Source: Nocardia seriolae NBRC 15557
GTDB lineage: Bacteria > Actinomycetota > Actinomycetes > Mycobacteriales > Mycobacteriaceae
Assembly: GCF_007990715.1 (NCBI RefSeq)
Contig: NZ_BJWY01000048.1
Location: forward strand, 1 to 46,759
Direction: 5' to 3'
Length of the DNA: 46,759 nt
A program made the position numbers and the translations under genes. The first letter of the stretch is position 1; each line of letters begins with the position of its first letter. The notes under the pieces are model-generated. The model was given only the letters and a program-made list of their open reading frames with translations, searched no databases and was not told where the DNA came from. Below, in pieces: positions 17,476-26,260 of this stretch.

Positions 17476-18316
17476 TCAGCGCACGCTGTCGGCGGGCAGG
17501 TGGGTGGCGAGGAATTCGGTGATGATGGCCGTTACTTCGGGGCCGCGCTCGAGCATGGGGACGTGGCCGCAACCGTCGAGGTATTCGGCGCGGTCGGGGC
17601 GCAGGGCGGCATTGACGGTGCGGCCGGTGGCAGCGGACAGGACGCGGTTCTGGTTGCCCCAGATCACGCAGGTGGGCGGCAGCTCGGCGCGGTCGGGCCA
17701 GTCGTCCAGGGCGGCGAAGGACCCCAGGTCGCGGACCAGATAGATGAGGGCGCGGGCCGGGAAGCCGGCGGAAAGCGGTGCGACATAGGGGCATTCGCGG
17801 TAGGCGCGGCGGGTGGTGAACCACGAGCGGGCGGTCCGGCGGGCCACCCAGCGCGGGGGTGTGCCAGGCGCTCAGCGCGCGAGCGCCCGGCTCCGGGAGC
17901 GCGCGGGCGAGCCTGGCCCCCTGCCGCCAGTTTCCGTGCATGGCAGTGGATTCGGTCAACGGATTGATCGCGATCACCGCCCGGAACAATTCGGGATAGC
18001 GGCGGGCCAGGGTGAGGCTGATGGCCGAGCCGACGCAGTTGCCGATCAGCGCGGCGTCGGTGAGTCCGTGTTGCATGAGGAACGCGCAGATGAGCTCGGT
18101 GTAGCGCTCGAGGGTGTACCCGTCGGCGGGCCGATCCGACTCCCCGTATCCGGGCAGATCGACGGCGTAGCAACGGTAGTCACGCGACAGCGCCGCCAGT
18201 TGCGGCGTCCAGATGAGATGGGAGGATCCGGCGCTGTGCAGCAGCACCACGGGCGGCCCGGTCTCGCCCCTGCGCACGTAGGCGAGATGGGTTCCGTCGA
18301 AGAGGAACTTCTCCAT
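17476..18316 (-). pseudogene. Alpha/beta hydrolase interrupted by a one-base indel
   Basis: The intact product would be about 279 residues; the locus is 841 bases, one more than a multiple of three. The first part (from ATG 18316) reads in frame to about AWHTP near residue 155. The rest (from WVARRTARSW to LATHLPADSVR) lies in another frame ending at 17476. The switch falls at a run of five G (plus strand) at 17855-17859; removing one base restores AWHTPRWVARR. The nucleophile elbow reads GNCVG, with Cys94 instead of Ser. The usual Asp position after WG reads WGNQN, and the His motif is DGCGHVPM. It is either a true pseudogene or a homopolymer sequencing error. Confidence 0.8.
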
Positions 18317-18321
18317 GATGC

Positions 18322-18339
18322 TCCAACACCCTCGTTGGA
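18322..18339. promoter_or_regulatory. Inverted repeat at the ribosome site of the broken hydrolase
   Basis: TCCAAC (18322-18327) and GTTGGA (18334-18339) form a perfect 6-bp inverted repeat just upstream of the ATG at 18316. On the leftward transcript it includes the GGAG ribosome site, so it could hide it in a hairpin or serve as an operator. It lies directly downstream of the TetR gene. Confidence 0.3.
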
Positions 18340-18390
18340 CACTGCGGCACTCGCGTTGCCGGGGCCGACTTCATGGTCCCGCAAACCGAT

Positions 18391-18963
18391 TCAGCGCGAG
18401 CCGATTTCGGCCAGCCCGCGGTCGAGGAAGCGGATCATCCAGGCGAAGCTGTCCTCGGCGTCGTCGCTCCACTGGAAGCCGTCGGCGGCCTGCAGGGTGG
18501 CGAAGCCGTGGAACAGGCAGCGCAGGGTGCGCTGGGCGTGCACCATCTCGTCCCGGTCGATGCCGTAGCCGTCCAGTACGGCCGCCATCGAATCCAGCAC
18601 GCGCGCACCGGATTGCAGCAGCGGATCGTCCGGCCCGGCGAACCTCGCGCCGACGGTGGCGCTGTAGCGGCCCGGGTGTGCGACCACGTAGTCGCGGAAG
18701 GTGTTCGCGAAGGCGGCCAGTGCGGCGCTGCCGGACTTGCCGTGCATGGCGTCGCGCACCTGCCGGTCGAGTTCGGCCATGGCGAGCGCGGCGATGCCGT
18801 GCTGCAGGTCGGCCAGGCTCTCGATGTGCTTGTACAGCGAGGGGGTTCGCACCCCGAGCCGCTGCGCGAGCGTGCCGAGGGCCAGATCGCCGAACCCGAC
18901 CTCGTCGGCGAGGGCGGCCCCCGCGGCGACGACGTCGGTCCGGTTCAGCCCAACCCTAGGCAT
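18391..18963 (-). CDS. TetR family transcriptional regulator (WHG-type C-terminal domain)
   Basis: Repressor of 190 residues. The N-terminal helix-turn-helix (about residues 8-52) reads VVAAGAALADEVGFGDLALG then LAQRLGVRTPSLYKHIESLADL, the LYKHI recognition helix of TetR proteins. The C-terminal ligand domain is of the kind with FRDYVVAHPGRYSA and CLFHGFATLQAADGF. Start ATG 18963 overlaps the end of the upstream hydrolase gene by 8 bases, so it is part of that transcript and probably autoregulated through the repeats at 19826-19862. Confidence 0.88.
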   Translation of the reverse strand: MPRVGLNRTDVVAAGAALADEVGFGDLALGTLAQRLGVRTPSLYKHIESLADLQHGIAALAMAELDRQVRDAMHGKSGSAALAAFANTFRDYVVAHPGRYSATVGARFAGPDDPLLQSGARVLDSMAAVLDGYGIDRDEMVHAQRTLRCLFHGFATLQAADGFQWSDDAEDSFAWMIRFLDRGLAEIGSR

Positions 18964-19807
18964 GGTGTTCCTTCAGGAACGGCAGCACCAGCTCGGCCAC
19001 CTGCTCGGGCTTCTCGAACTGCGGGTAGTGGCCGGCGCCCTCGACCATGCCCAGGCTGCCCAGTCCGGCGGGCAGCGCCGCGACAATGCGCTCGCCCTCG
19101 GCCTGCGGGCTCGGGAAGTCCGGGTCGGCGCTGCCCATGATGATGAGCGCCGGCCGAGTCACGTCGGGCACCTGGGCTGCCGCGTCGGCGGGGGTCGACT
19201 TGCCGGTCTTCATGAACTCGGCCATCCGGCCCGGCTCGGCCAGCTTGGCGGCCACCTCGGCCAGATACTCGTCGCGGTCGGCCGGGTTGGACGGCATGGC
19301 CACCTTCAGGTACTTCAGCCACTGCCCGACGCTCTTGAACATCATGGTGCCCATCAGCGGGATCATCCCGCCGCGGTGGCGCGCATTGGTGAGCAGCGCT
19401 CCGATATCGGCCTTCTGGGTGAGGGTGAACGGATTGATCTCCACGATGGCCCGCACCAGATCCGGCCGCAGCGCCGCCGCGATGGTGGCCGACCCGCCGG
19501 ACAGCGAGTGCCCCACCACGATCGCGGGCCCGCCACCCAGCTTCTCGATGACGGCCAGCAGATCGTTGGCCACATCGGTCCGGCTGATGGCCTCCTTCCC
19601 GGTCTCGGAGGCCCAGCCCATGCTCGACTCGCCATGGCCGCGCATATCGGTGTTGACCACGCGGTATCCGGCCGCAGCGAGCAGCGGAACCAGATGCTTG
19701 TTGACATTCCGGTCGATGCCCATGCCATGCGACAGCACGACCAGCGGTCCCATGCCGGTCTCGTCGTACGCGATCCGGCCACCCTCGATGTCCACGTACT
19801 CGGTCAT
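18956..19807 (-). CDS. Alpha/beta hydrolase
   Basis: Hydrolase of 283 residues. Oxyanion-hole motif SHGMG near residues 26-30, nucleophile elbow GHSLSG with Ser101, acid in MGSADPDFP (Asp228 or Asp230), and His260 in EGAGHYPQF, so the catalytic triad is complete. First gene of a leftward group: hydrolase, TetR, second (broken) hydrolase, dehydrogenase. Ester, lactone or epoxide substrates are possible; none can be chosen. The upstream region carries AT-rich repeats that look like the operator of the TetR regulator. Confidence 0.87.
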   Translation of the reverse strand: MTEYVDIEGGRIAYDETGMGPLVVLSHGMGIDRNVNKHLVPLLAAAGYRVVNTDMRGHGESSMGWASETGKEAISRTDVANDLLAVIEKLGGGPAIVVGHSLSGGSATIAAALRPDLVRAIVEINPFTLTQKADIGALLTNARHRGGMIPLMGTMMFKSVGQWLKYLKVAMPSNPADRDEYLAEVAAKLAEPGRMAEFMKTGKSTPADAAAQVPDVTRPALIIMGSADPDFPSPQAEGERIVAALPAGLGSLGMVEGAGHYPQFEKPEQVAELVLPFLKEHHA

Positions 19808-19825
19808 GTCGTTCTCCCTAGCGAG

Positions 19826-19862
19826 TAAAGCTAACTGCGATAGCTATAAAGCTAATCGCTTT
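19826..19862. promoter_or_regulatory. AT-rich repeat cluster, candidate TetR operator and promoter
   Basis: TAAAGCTAA occurs twice as a direct repeat (19826-19834 and 19847-19855), 21 bases apart, two helical turns. The block is also bounded by TAAAGC at 19826 and GCTTTA at 19857-19862, and holds the imperfect palindrome GCGATAGCT / AGCTAATCGC. It sits 19-55 bases upstream of the hydrolase ATG in otherwise GC-rich DNA, as expected for a promoter with overlapping operator. Confidence 0.55.
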
Positions 19863-19903
19863 AGCCTAAGCCGTCAACCCCGGGAGTGGGTTCCGCGCTC
19901 GGT

Positions 19904-20065
19904 TCAGCGGCCGAGCAGCCGCTGCAGCCAGCCGTTCGACTCCGTCTTCTCGTGGCCGGGGCACCATCGGTCGGCCGGAACGAGGGCCCTGACCTGGGCG
20001 ACATGCTGACCGCACCCGGACCAGGTGGTCTTTCCGCAGGTTCGGCAACGCACTGCGCGACACAT
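19904..20065 (-). CDS. 53-residue zinc-ribbon-like protein
   Basis: Very small gene of 53 codons plus stop. The product begins MCRAVRCRTCGKTTWSGCGQ and ends NGWLQRLLGR. Cys at 2, 7, 10 and 18, then a CPGH motif (Cys36, His39), give the CxxC...C...CxxH layout of a compact zinc site. Similar 50-60 residue proteins occur in many actinomycetes, function unknown. Start ATG 20065 has GAGAGG 7 bases upstream. It follows the AhpD-like gene after 14 bases and should share its promoter. Confidence 0.75.
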   Translation of the reverse strand: MCRAVRCRTCGKTTWSGCGQHVAQVRALVPADRWCPGHEKTESNGWLQRLLGR

Positions 20066-20079
20066 GGGTGATCCTCTCG

Positions 20080-20475
20080 TCAGGCGGGGCCGCGGCCGGC
20101 GTCGACGGCATCGGCGAATTCGCAGAATGCCTCGTAGGCGCGGGCACCGTGGATGGTGGCCGGACCGCCGTGCATCAGGAAGGTGACGCCGATGGCCTCC
20201 GCGGCCTCCTGCCGGGTGGCGCCGGCGCGGGCGGCGGCCTGGCCGTGCGAGGCGATGCAGCCGTCGCAGCCCTCGACGACGCCGATGGCCAGCGCGATCA
20301 ACTCCTTCGTCTTGCGGTCCAGCGCACCGGGTTCGAACGCGGCCCGGCTCAGCTCGCCGAATCCCTTGTAGACCTCGGGGATCGCCCGCCGCAGCTCGCG
20401 ATGCTGCGGGCCCAGCTCGCGCAGCACCTCACCGCCGTGCCTGGAGCCGTGGAGATGGTTGTCGATGGTGGTCAT
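20080..20475 (-). CDS. AhpD-like carboxymuconolactone decarboxylase family protein
   Basis: Protein of 131 residues with the AhpD-type redox motif E68-G-C70-D-G-C73-I-A-S-H77. Such proteins act as alkylhydroperoxidases or thiol-disulphide reductases rather than decarboxylases. Helices 42-66 and 80-105 match the family. Start ATG 20475 has GGAAGGA upstream. Two palindromes of the CsoR/CstR type lie immediately upstream, so control by copper or by persulphide is likely. The regulator itself is not in this window. Confidence 0.87.
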   Translation of the reverse strand: MTTIDNHLHGSRHGGEVLRELGPQHRELRRAIPEVYKGFGELSRAAFEPGALDRKTKELIALAIGVVEGCDGCIASHGQAAARAGATRQEAAEAIGVTFLMHGGPATIHGARAYEAFCEFADAVDAGRGPA

Positions 20476-20500
20476 ACCGGTTTCCTTCCTCGATCCGCAT

Positions 20501-20516
20501 ATACCCCAGGGGGTAT
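20501..20516. promoter_or_regulatory. CsoR/CstR-type operator, proximal site
   Basis: ATACCCC-AG-GGGGTAT, a perfect 7-bp palindrome with a 2-base centre, the known operator form of the CsoR/RcnR (DUF156) family. It covers the expected transcription start of the AhpD-like gene, 26-41 bases upstream of its ATG. Confidence 0.75.
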
Positions 20517-20530
20517 TCCAATCTCACTAT

Positions 20531-20546
20531 ATACCCCGTGGGGTAT
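20531..20546. promoter_or_regulatory. CsoR/CstR-type operator, distal site
   Basis: ATACCCC-GT-GGGGTAT, a second perfect palindrome 30 bases (three turns) from the first. A leftward -10 candidate TATAGT (20526-20531) lies between the two sites, so occupancy would block the promoter. A degenerate third copy, ATACCCC-CT-GGGTTGA, lies at 20608-20623. Confidence 0.72.
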
Positions 20547-20617
20547 CCCTGGGTTGTGACCTGCGACGGCGTTCACCGCCGGCGAACACGGGAGTGGAAC
20601 AATCGGTATACCCCCTG

Positions 20618-20640
20618 GGTTGAGTAGGTAACGCTCAACC
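20618..20640 (+). promoter_or_regulatory. HspR-type (HAIR) inverted repeat upstream of lon
   Basis: GGTTGAG (20618-20624) and CTCAACC (20634-20640) form a perfect 7-bp inverted repeat with 9 bases between. The core TTGAG-N9-CTCAA equals that of the HAIR consensus CTTGAGT-N7-ACTCAAG, bound by the heat-shock repressor HspR. HspR control of lon is established in Streptomyces. The repeat is 18 bases upstream of the start codon. Confidence 0.65.
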
Positions 20641-20658
20641 TTGGAAGGGGTCGAAGAC

Positions 20659-23103
<2,445 letters not shown>

Positions 23104-23134
23104 CGGCACAGTGGCCGCCCGGCGGCGAAATGAT

Positions 23135-23173
23135 CGAGAGCCGTGCGTCTTCGACAGAGACGCACGGCTCTCG
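23135..23173 (+). terminator. Terminator after lon
   Basis: Perfect 16-bp inverted repeat, CGAGAGCCGTGCGTCT (23135-23150) and its complement (23158-23173), loop TCGACAG. It lies 31 bases after the lon stop. It has no long T run, which is common in high-GC actinobacteria. Confidence 0.85.
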
Positions 23174-23222
23174 GCATGTTCAGGTCGTAAAGTCGGAGTG
23201 ACTTCCGATGGAGGGCGGACAC

Positions 23223-24029
23223 ATGCAGCCGAATCAACCGGCACAACCCGGTCAGCTCGATCAGGTCGCGGGCGAGCGCCTGTCGCACGCGAATCGCATC
23301 TTCACCTCCGATCTCTCGGTCAACGAGTTCGCGCTGCTGCACGGCGCGGGGTTCGAACCGATCGACCTGGTGATGGGTGTCTCCGTCTATCACGTCGGTT
23401 TCCAGTTCACCGGCATCCGCCAGCAGCAGGAACTTCCGGTGCTGACCGAGGCCACCTATCGGGCGCGCTGGAATGCCATGTCCCGCATGCAGGCCGAGGC
23501 CGACGCGCTGAAGGCGGACGGCGTGGTGGGCGTCCGCCTGGAGTGGCGCCAGCACGGCGAATCCCTGGAACACCTGGAGTTCATCGCCGTCGGCACGGCC
23601 GTCCGGTTCGTGAAATCCCCCGGCAGTTACCGCCGTCCCAACGGCCAGGCCTTCACCAGTCACCTCTCCGGTCAGGACATGGTGACCCTCATGCGCACCG
23701 GTTACGCACCCGTCGCCTTCGTCATGGGCAACTGCGTCTTCCACGTGGCCGTGCAGGGCTTCCGGCAGATGCTCAGCCAGATGGGCCGCAATATGGAAAT
23801 GCCGCAGTGGACCCAGGGCAATTACCAGGCTCGCGAGCTGGCCATGTCGCGCATGCAGGCCGAGGCGGAACGCGACGGCGCGACCGGCGTCACCGGCGTC
23901 AGCGTCGAAATCGCCAACTACGCCTGGGGTTATCACACGGTGGAGTTCTATGCCTCCGGCACCGCCATTCGCCGCATCGGCGACGGGGACCCGATCACTC
24001 CCCAGTTCACCCTGGGAATGAACGCGTGA
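23223..24029 (+). CDS. Tandem YbjQ-like (heavy-metal-binding domain) protein
   Basis: Protein of 268 residues made of two similar halves. Each starts FTSxLSxxE/DxxxLxxxGxxP, continues with VMGxxVxHV, and contains the block MSRMQAEA followed by GVxGVxxE and ending xVGTAVR or ASGTAIR (about residues 28-135 and 142-255). This is the pattern of the YbjQ/DUF74 family duplicated in one chain; those proteins form oligomeric rings of unknown function. ATG 23223 is preferred over ATG 23208 because GAGGGCGG lies just before it. It overlaps the next gene by 4 bases. Confidence 0.68.
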   Translation: MQPNQPAQPGQLDQVAGERLSHANRIFTSDLSVNEFALLHGAGFEPIDLVMGVSVYHVGFQFTGIRQQQELPVLTEATYRARWNAMSRMQAEADALKADGVVGVRLEWRQHGESLEHLEFIAVGTAVRFVKSPGSYRRPNGQAFTSHLSGQDMVTLMRTGYAPVAFVMGNCVFHVAVQGFRQMLSQMGRNMEMPQWTQGNYQARELAMSRMQAEAERDGATGVTGVSVEIANYAWGYHTVEFYASGTAIRRIGDGDPITPQFTLGMNA

Positions 24030-24397
24030 CCGAGTTCGATATCGACACCGCCACCCGCGCCATCGATTCGGCGCTCGGCGGCCCGGGTGGTCTGGGCCTG
24101 GTCTTCAATGTCTTCGCCGGCGTCCCCGGAGTTACCCGGACCCCGGCCCGCAAATCGCTGTTCCGCTCGGAGCCGGAGCAGGTCCGAATAGGTTCCTGGC
24201 GTTACGAGGTCACCCGCGATCAGCGCATTCGGGCCGCCCACATCGTGGGCGGAATAGTCCTGGCCGAGGAGCTGCTTCCGGCCGGATCGATCGCACCGCA
24301 CCTGGCTCGCGCACTGGCCGAGATCGCCACCTCCTACGGTCCGCCCGCCCTGCCGCAGCTCTCGGCCGCGCTGGAGATACTGGGTAGCGCGGGCTGA
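24026..24397 (+). CDS. Small conserved actinobacterial protein (DUF5073-like)
   Basis: Protein of 123 residues, start GTG 24026 in a GTGA overlap with the preceding stop. Predicted mostly helical, with a central part SEPEQVRIGSWRYEVT and HIVGGIVLAEELLP, ending in a helix LPQLSAALEILGSAG. It resembles a short mycobacterial/nocardial family that I recall as DUF5073; function unknown. The overlap suggests it works with, or is produced in step with, the tandem YbjQ-like protein. Confidence 0.6.
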   Translation: MTEFDIDTATRAIDSALGGPGGLGLVFNVFAGVPGVTRTPARKSLFRSEPEQVRIGSWRYEVTRDQRIRAAHIVGGIVLAEELLPAGSIAPHLARALAEIATSYGPPALPQLSAALEILGSAG

Positions 24398-24424
24398 ATT
24401 GGCAACCGGATAGCGAATGTTGTT

Positions 24425-24438
24425 GTTTCACATGAAAC
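24425..24438. promoter_or_regulatory. Near-consensus ParB-binding (parS-like) palindrome
   Basis: GTTTCACATGAAAC differs from the widely conserved parS core GTTTCACGTGAAAC at one central base. It lies in the intergenic space between the DUF5073-like gene and the EEP-family gene. One mismatch at the centre may weaken ParB binding; it may also be a chance or decayed site. Confidence 0.4.
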
Positions 24439-24497
24439 CTCGCGTTCAGCGGCGAACGAAAGGCGCGCGGTCCGTTCGCATCTCATAGGGTGCTGTG

Positions 24498-25199
24498 GTG
24501 ATCACCGTCGCCAGCTGGAATGTCCTGCACCGCATTCACGCCGACAACTGGGCCAGTGATATCGCGGCGCGGTGGCCGGAGGAGACCAAGCGCATCGCGG
24601 CCGTGACCGCCACCGTCGCGGCCCGCACCGAGACCGTCGTCGCGCTCATGGAGGTCAGCGGCGATCAGCTCGCCAGTTTGCGGAAAGCGCTGCCCGCCAG
24701 GAAGTTCCACGTCCTGGACTACCCGCGGGTGCCGAGTCCGCGCCGCCTGCCGAATGTCCTGGACGATCGGTCCGAACATTTGGTGATCATGGTCGACGGC
24801 ACCGCGCGGCAGCTCGCCGCCGAGCCCTTCACCCTGGACCCGGGCAAGGGCGCGCTGGCGATCGAACTGGACGGGTTGCGGATCGTCGCCACCCACGTTT
24901 CCGGTGACCGCCGTCGCGGCGATCAGCTCGCGCGCCTGCGCGAATTGACCGTATCCGGTCCGGCGGTGCTGCTCGGCGACTTCAATATCGACCGGGCCGC
25001 CCTGGCCGAGAGCCTGGGAGCGGAGTACACCGTCGCCGTGTTCCCATGGGATTCGGTCCCGACCCGCCCGCGGGATTCAGGGTCGAAGTCCCAGTTCATC
25101 GATCATGTGGCCACGCGCGGAGTTCCGGTGCGCGACCTGGTCGTCGAGGATGTGGCCGGGGCCTCCGACCACAACCTCGTGCGCGCCGTGATCGGCTAG
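24498..25199 (+). CDS. Endonuclease/exonuclease/phosphatase (EEP) family protein
   Basis: Metal-dependent phosphoesterase fold, 233 residues. Motifs in order: ASWNVLH (about 6-12), the acidic ALMEVSG near 50, THVSGDRRRGDQL near 132-144, LLGDFNIDR near 156-164, FIDHV near 199, and the terminal SDHNLV that carries the catalytic His. It may act on nucleic acids or phospholipids; the short length suggests a minimal domain. TAGGGT (24486-24491) is followed after 6 bases by the GTG at 24498, so the mRNA is probably leaderless. It ends overlapping the stop of the convergent reductase. Confidence 0.8.
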   Translation: MITVASWNVLHRIHADNWASDIAARWPEETKRIAAVTATVAARTETVVALMEVSGDQLASLRKALPARKFHVLDYPRVPSPRRLPNVLDDRSEHLVIMVDGTARQLAAEPFTLDPGKGALAIELDGLRIVATHVSGDRRRGDQLARLRELTVSGPAVLLGDFNIDRAALAESLGAEYTVAVFPWDSVPTRPRDSGSKSQFIDHVATRGVPVRDLVVEDVAGASDHNLVRAVIG

Positions 25200-26188
25200 A
25201 ACTCGCCCGCGACGCCGAGAACCGTTCGACCGGAGTGGGTTCCGTCCAGGATCGAATGCAGCACCGATTCCGCCTCGGTGATCGGCGCGTAGTTCTCCAG
25301 CAGTGAGAGGTGCTGGGGCTTCAGGTCCTTGGCCAGGCGCGCCCACAGGTCGCGGCGCTGCGCGATCGGGAAATGCGCGGAGTCGATGCCGAGCAGGGAC
25401 ACCCCGCGCAGCATGAACGGCATCACCGTGGTGGGCAGATCGGAGCCGCCGGTGAGGCCCGAAACCGCGACCGCGCCACCGTATTTGACGGTGCTGAGCA
25501 CATGCGCCAGCGAGGTGCCGCCGACGCTGTCCACCGCCGCGGCCCACTGCGCCTTGCCGAGGGCCCGCAGCTTCTCGCCCTCGCCGGGCAGTCGGCCGAT
25601 GACGCTGCTCGCTCCGAGGGTCGAAAGCAGTTCGCTCGCACCGAGTTTGCCGGTGGAGGCGATCACCTCGAAGCCGAGTCCGCCCAGAATATCGACCGCC
25701 ACGCTCCCGACGCCGCCGGTCGCGCCGGTGACCAGGACCGGTCCGGCGTCCGGAGTGAGGCCCCGATCCAGCAGCGCCTGCACGCTCATGGCCGCCGTGT
25801 AGCCCGCGGTGCCGATGGCCGCCGCCTCGCGCGGGGTGAGCCCGTCCAGCTTCACCACCCACCCGGCGGGCACCCGGGCGTATTCGGCGTATCCGCCGTG
25901 GTGCGAGACGCCGATCTCGTAGCCGTGCGCCACCACCAGGTCACCGGGCGCGAATTCCGGATCGGTGGAAGCGAATACCTCACCGGTGAGGTCGATTCCG
26001 GGAATGAGCGGATACTGGCGCACCACGCCGCCGCGCGGTGTGATGGCCAGCCCGTCCTTGTAGTTGGCGCTCGAGTAGTGCACCTTGATCGTCACCTCAC
26101 CCGGCATGAGGAAGCCGTCGCTGACTTCCTCGCGCACGAGGGCGATCCCACTGTCCGATTCGTGTGCCACCATCGCCTGGAACTCCAT
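25196..26188 (-). CDS. AcuI/YhdH-type acrylyl-CoA reductase (MDR family)
   Basis: NADPH-dependent MDR oxidoreductase of 330 residues. The N-terminal part has NYKDGLAITPRGG and YPLIPGIDLTGEV, the signatures of YhdH/AcuI enzymes that reduce acryloyl-CoA. The Rossmann motif VLVTGATGGVGSVAVDIL lies near residue 147, and the C-terminus has LLGIDSAHFP and HSGRTVLGV. No zinc-ligand cysteines are present, as expected. Start ATG 26188 (MEFQAMVAHE) fits the family; an ATG 12 bases upstream is possible. Third gene of a leftward group with the polymerase and crotonase. Confidence 0.85.
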   Translation of the reverse strand: MEFQAMVAHESDSGIALVREEVSDGFLMPGEVTIKVHYSSANYKDGLAITPRGGVVRQYPLIPGIDLTGEVFASTDPEFAPGDLVVAHGYEIGVSHHGGYAEYARVPAGWVVKLDGLTPREAAAIGTAGYTAAMSVQALLDRGLTPDAGPVLVTGATGGVGSVAVDILGGLGFEVIASTGKLGASELLSTLGASSVIGRLPGEGEKLRALGKAQWAAAVDSVGGTSLAHVLSTVKYGGAVAVSGLTGGSDLPTTVMPFMLRGVSLLGIDSAHFPIAQRRDLWARLAKDLKPQHLSLLENYAPITEAESVLHSILDGTHSGRTVLGVAGEF

Positions 26189-26260
26189 GGTCCCGAGCAT
26201 AGGGCTCGCGGTGCTGGTCAGGTCGGTGAAAGCGGCCGAGCCCAGGCTATTTTCGAGGGC

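Noticed and set aside
16310..18316. A single 668-codon open frame joining an alpha/beta hydrolase and an alcohol dehydrogenase.
   Set aside because: The middle third has no family character, the hydrolase C-terminal half sits in another frame, and the dehydrogenase has its own start with a good ribosome site. It is a frameshift product, not a fusion.
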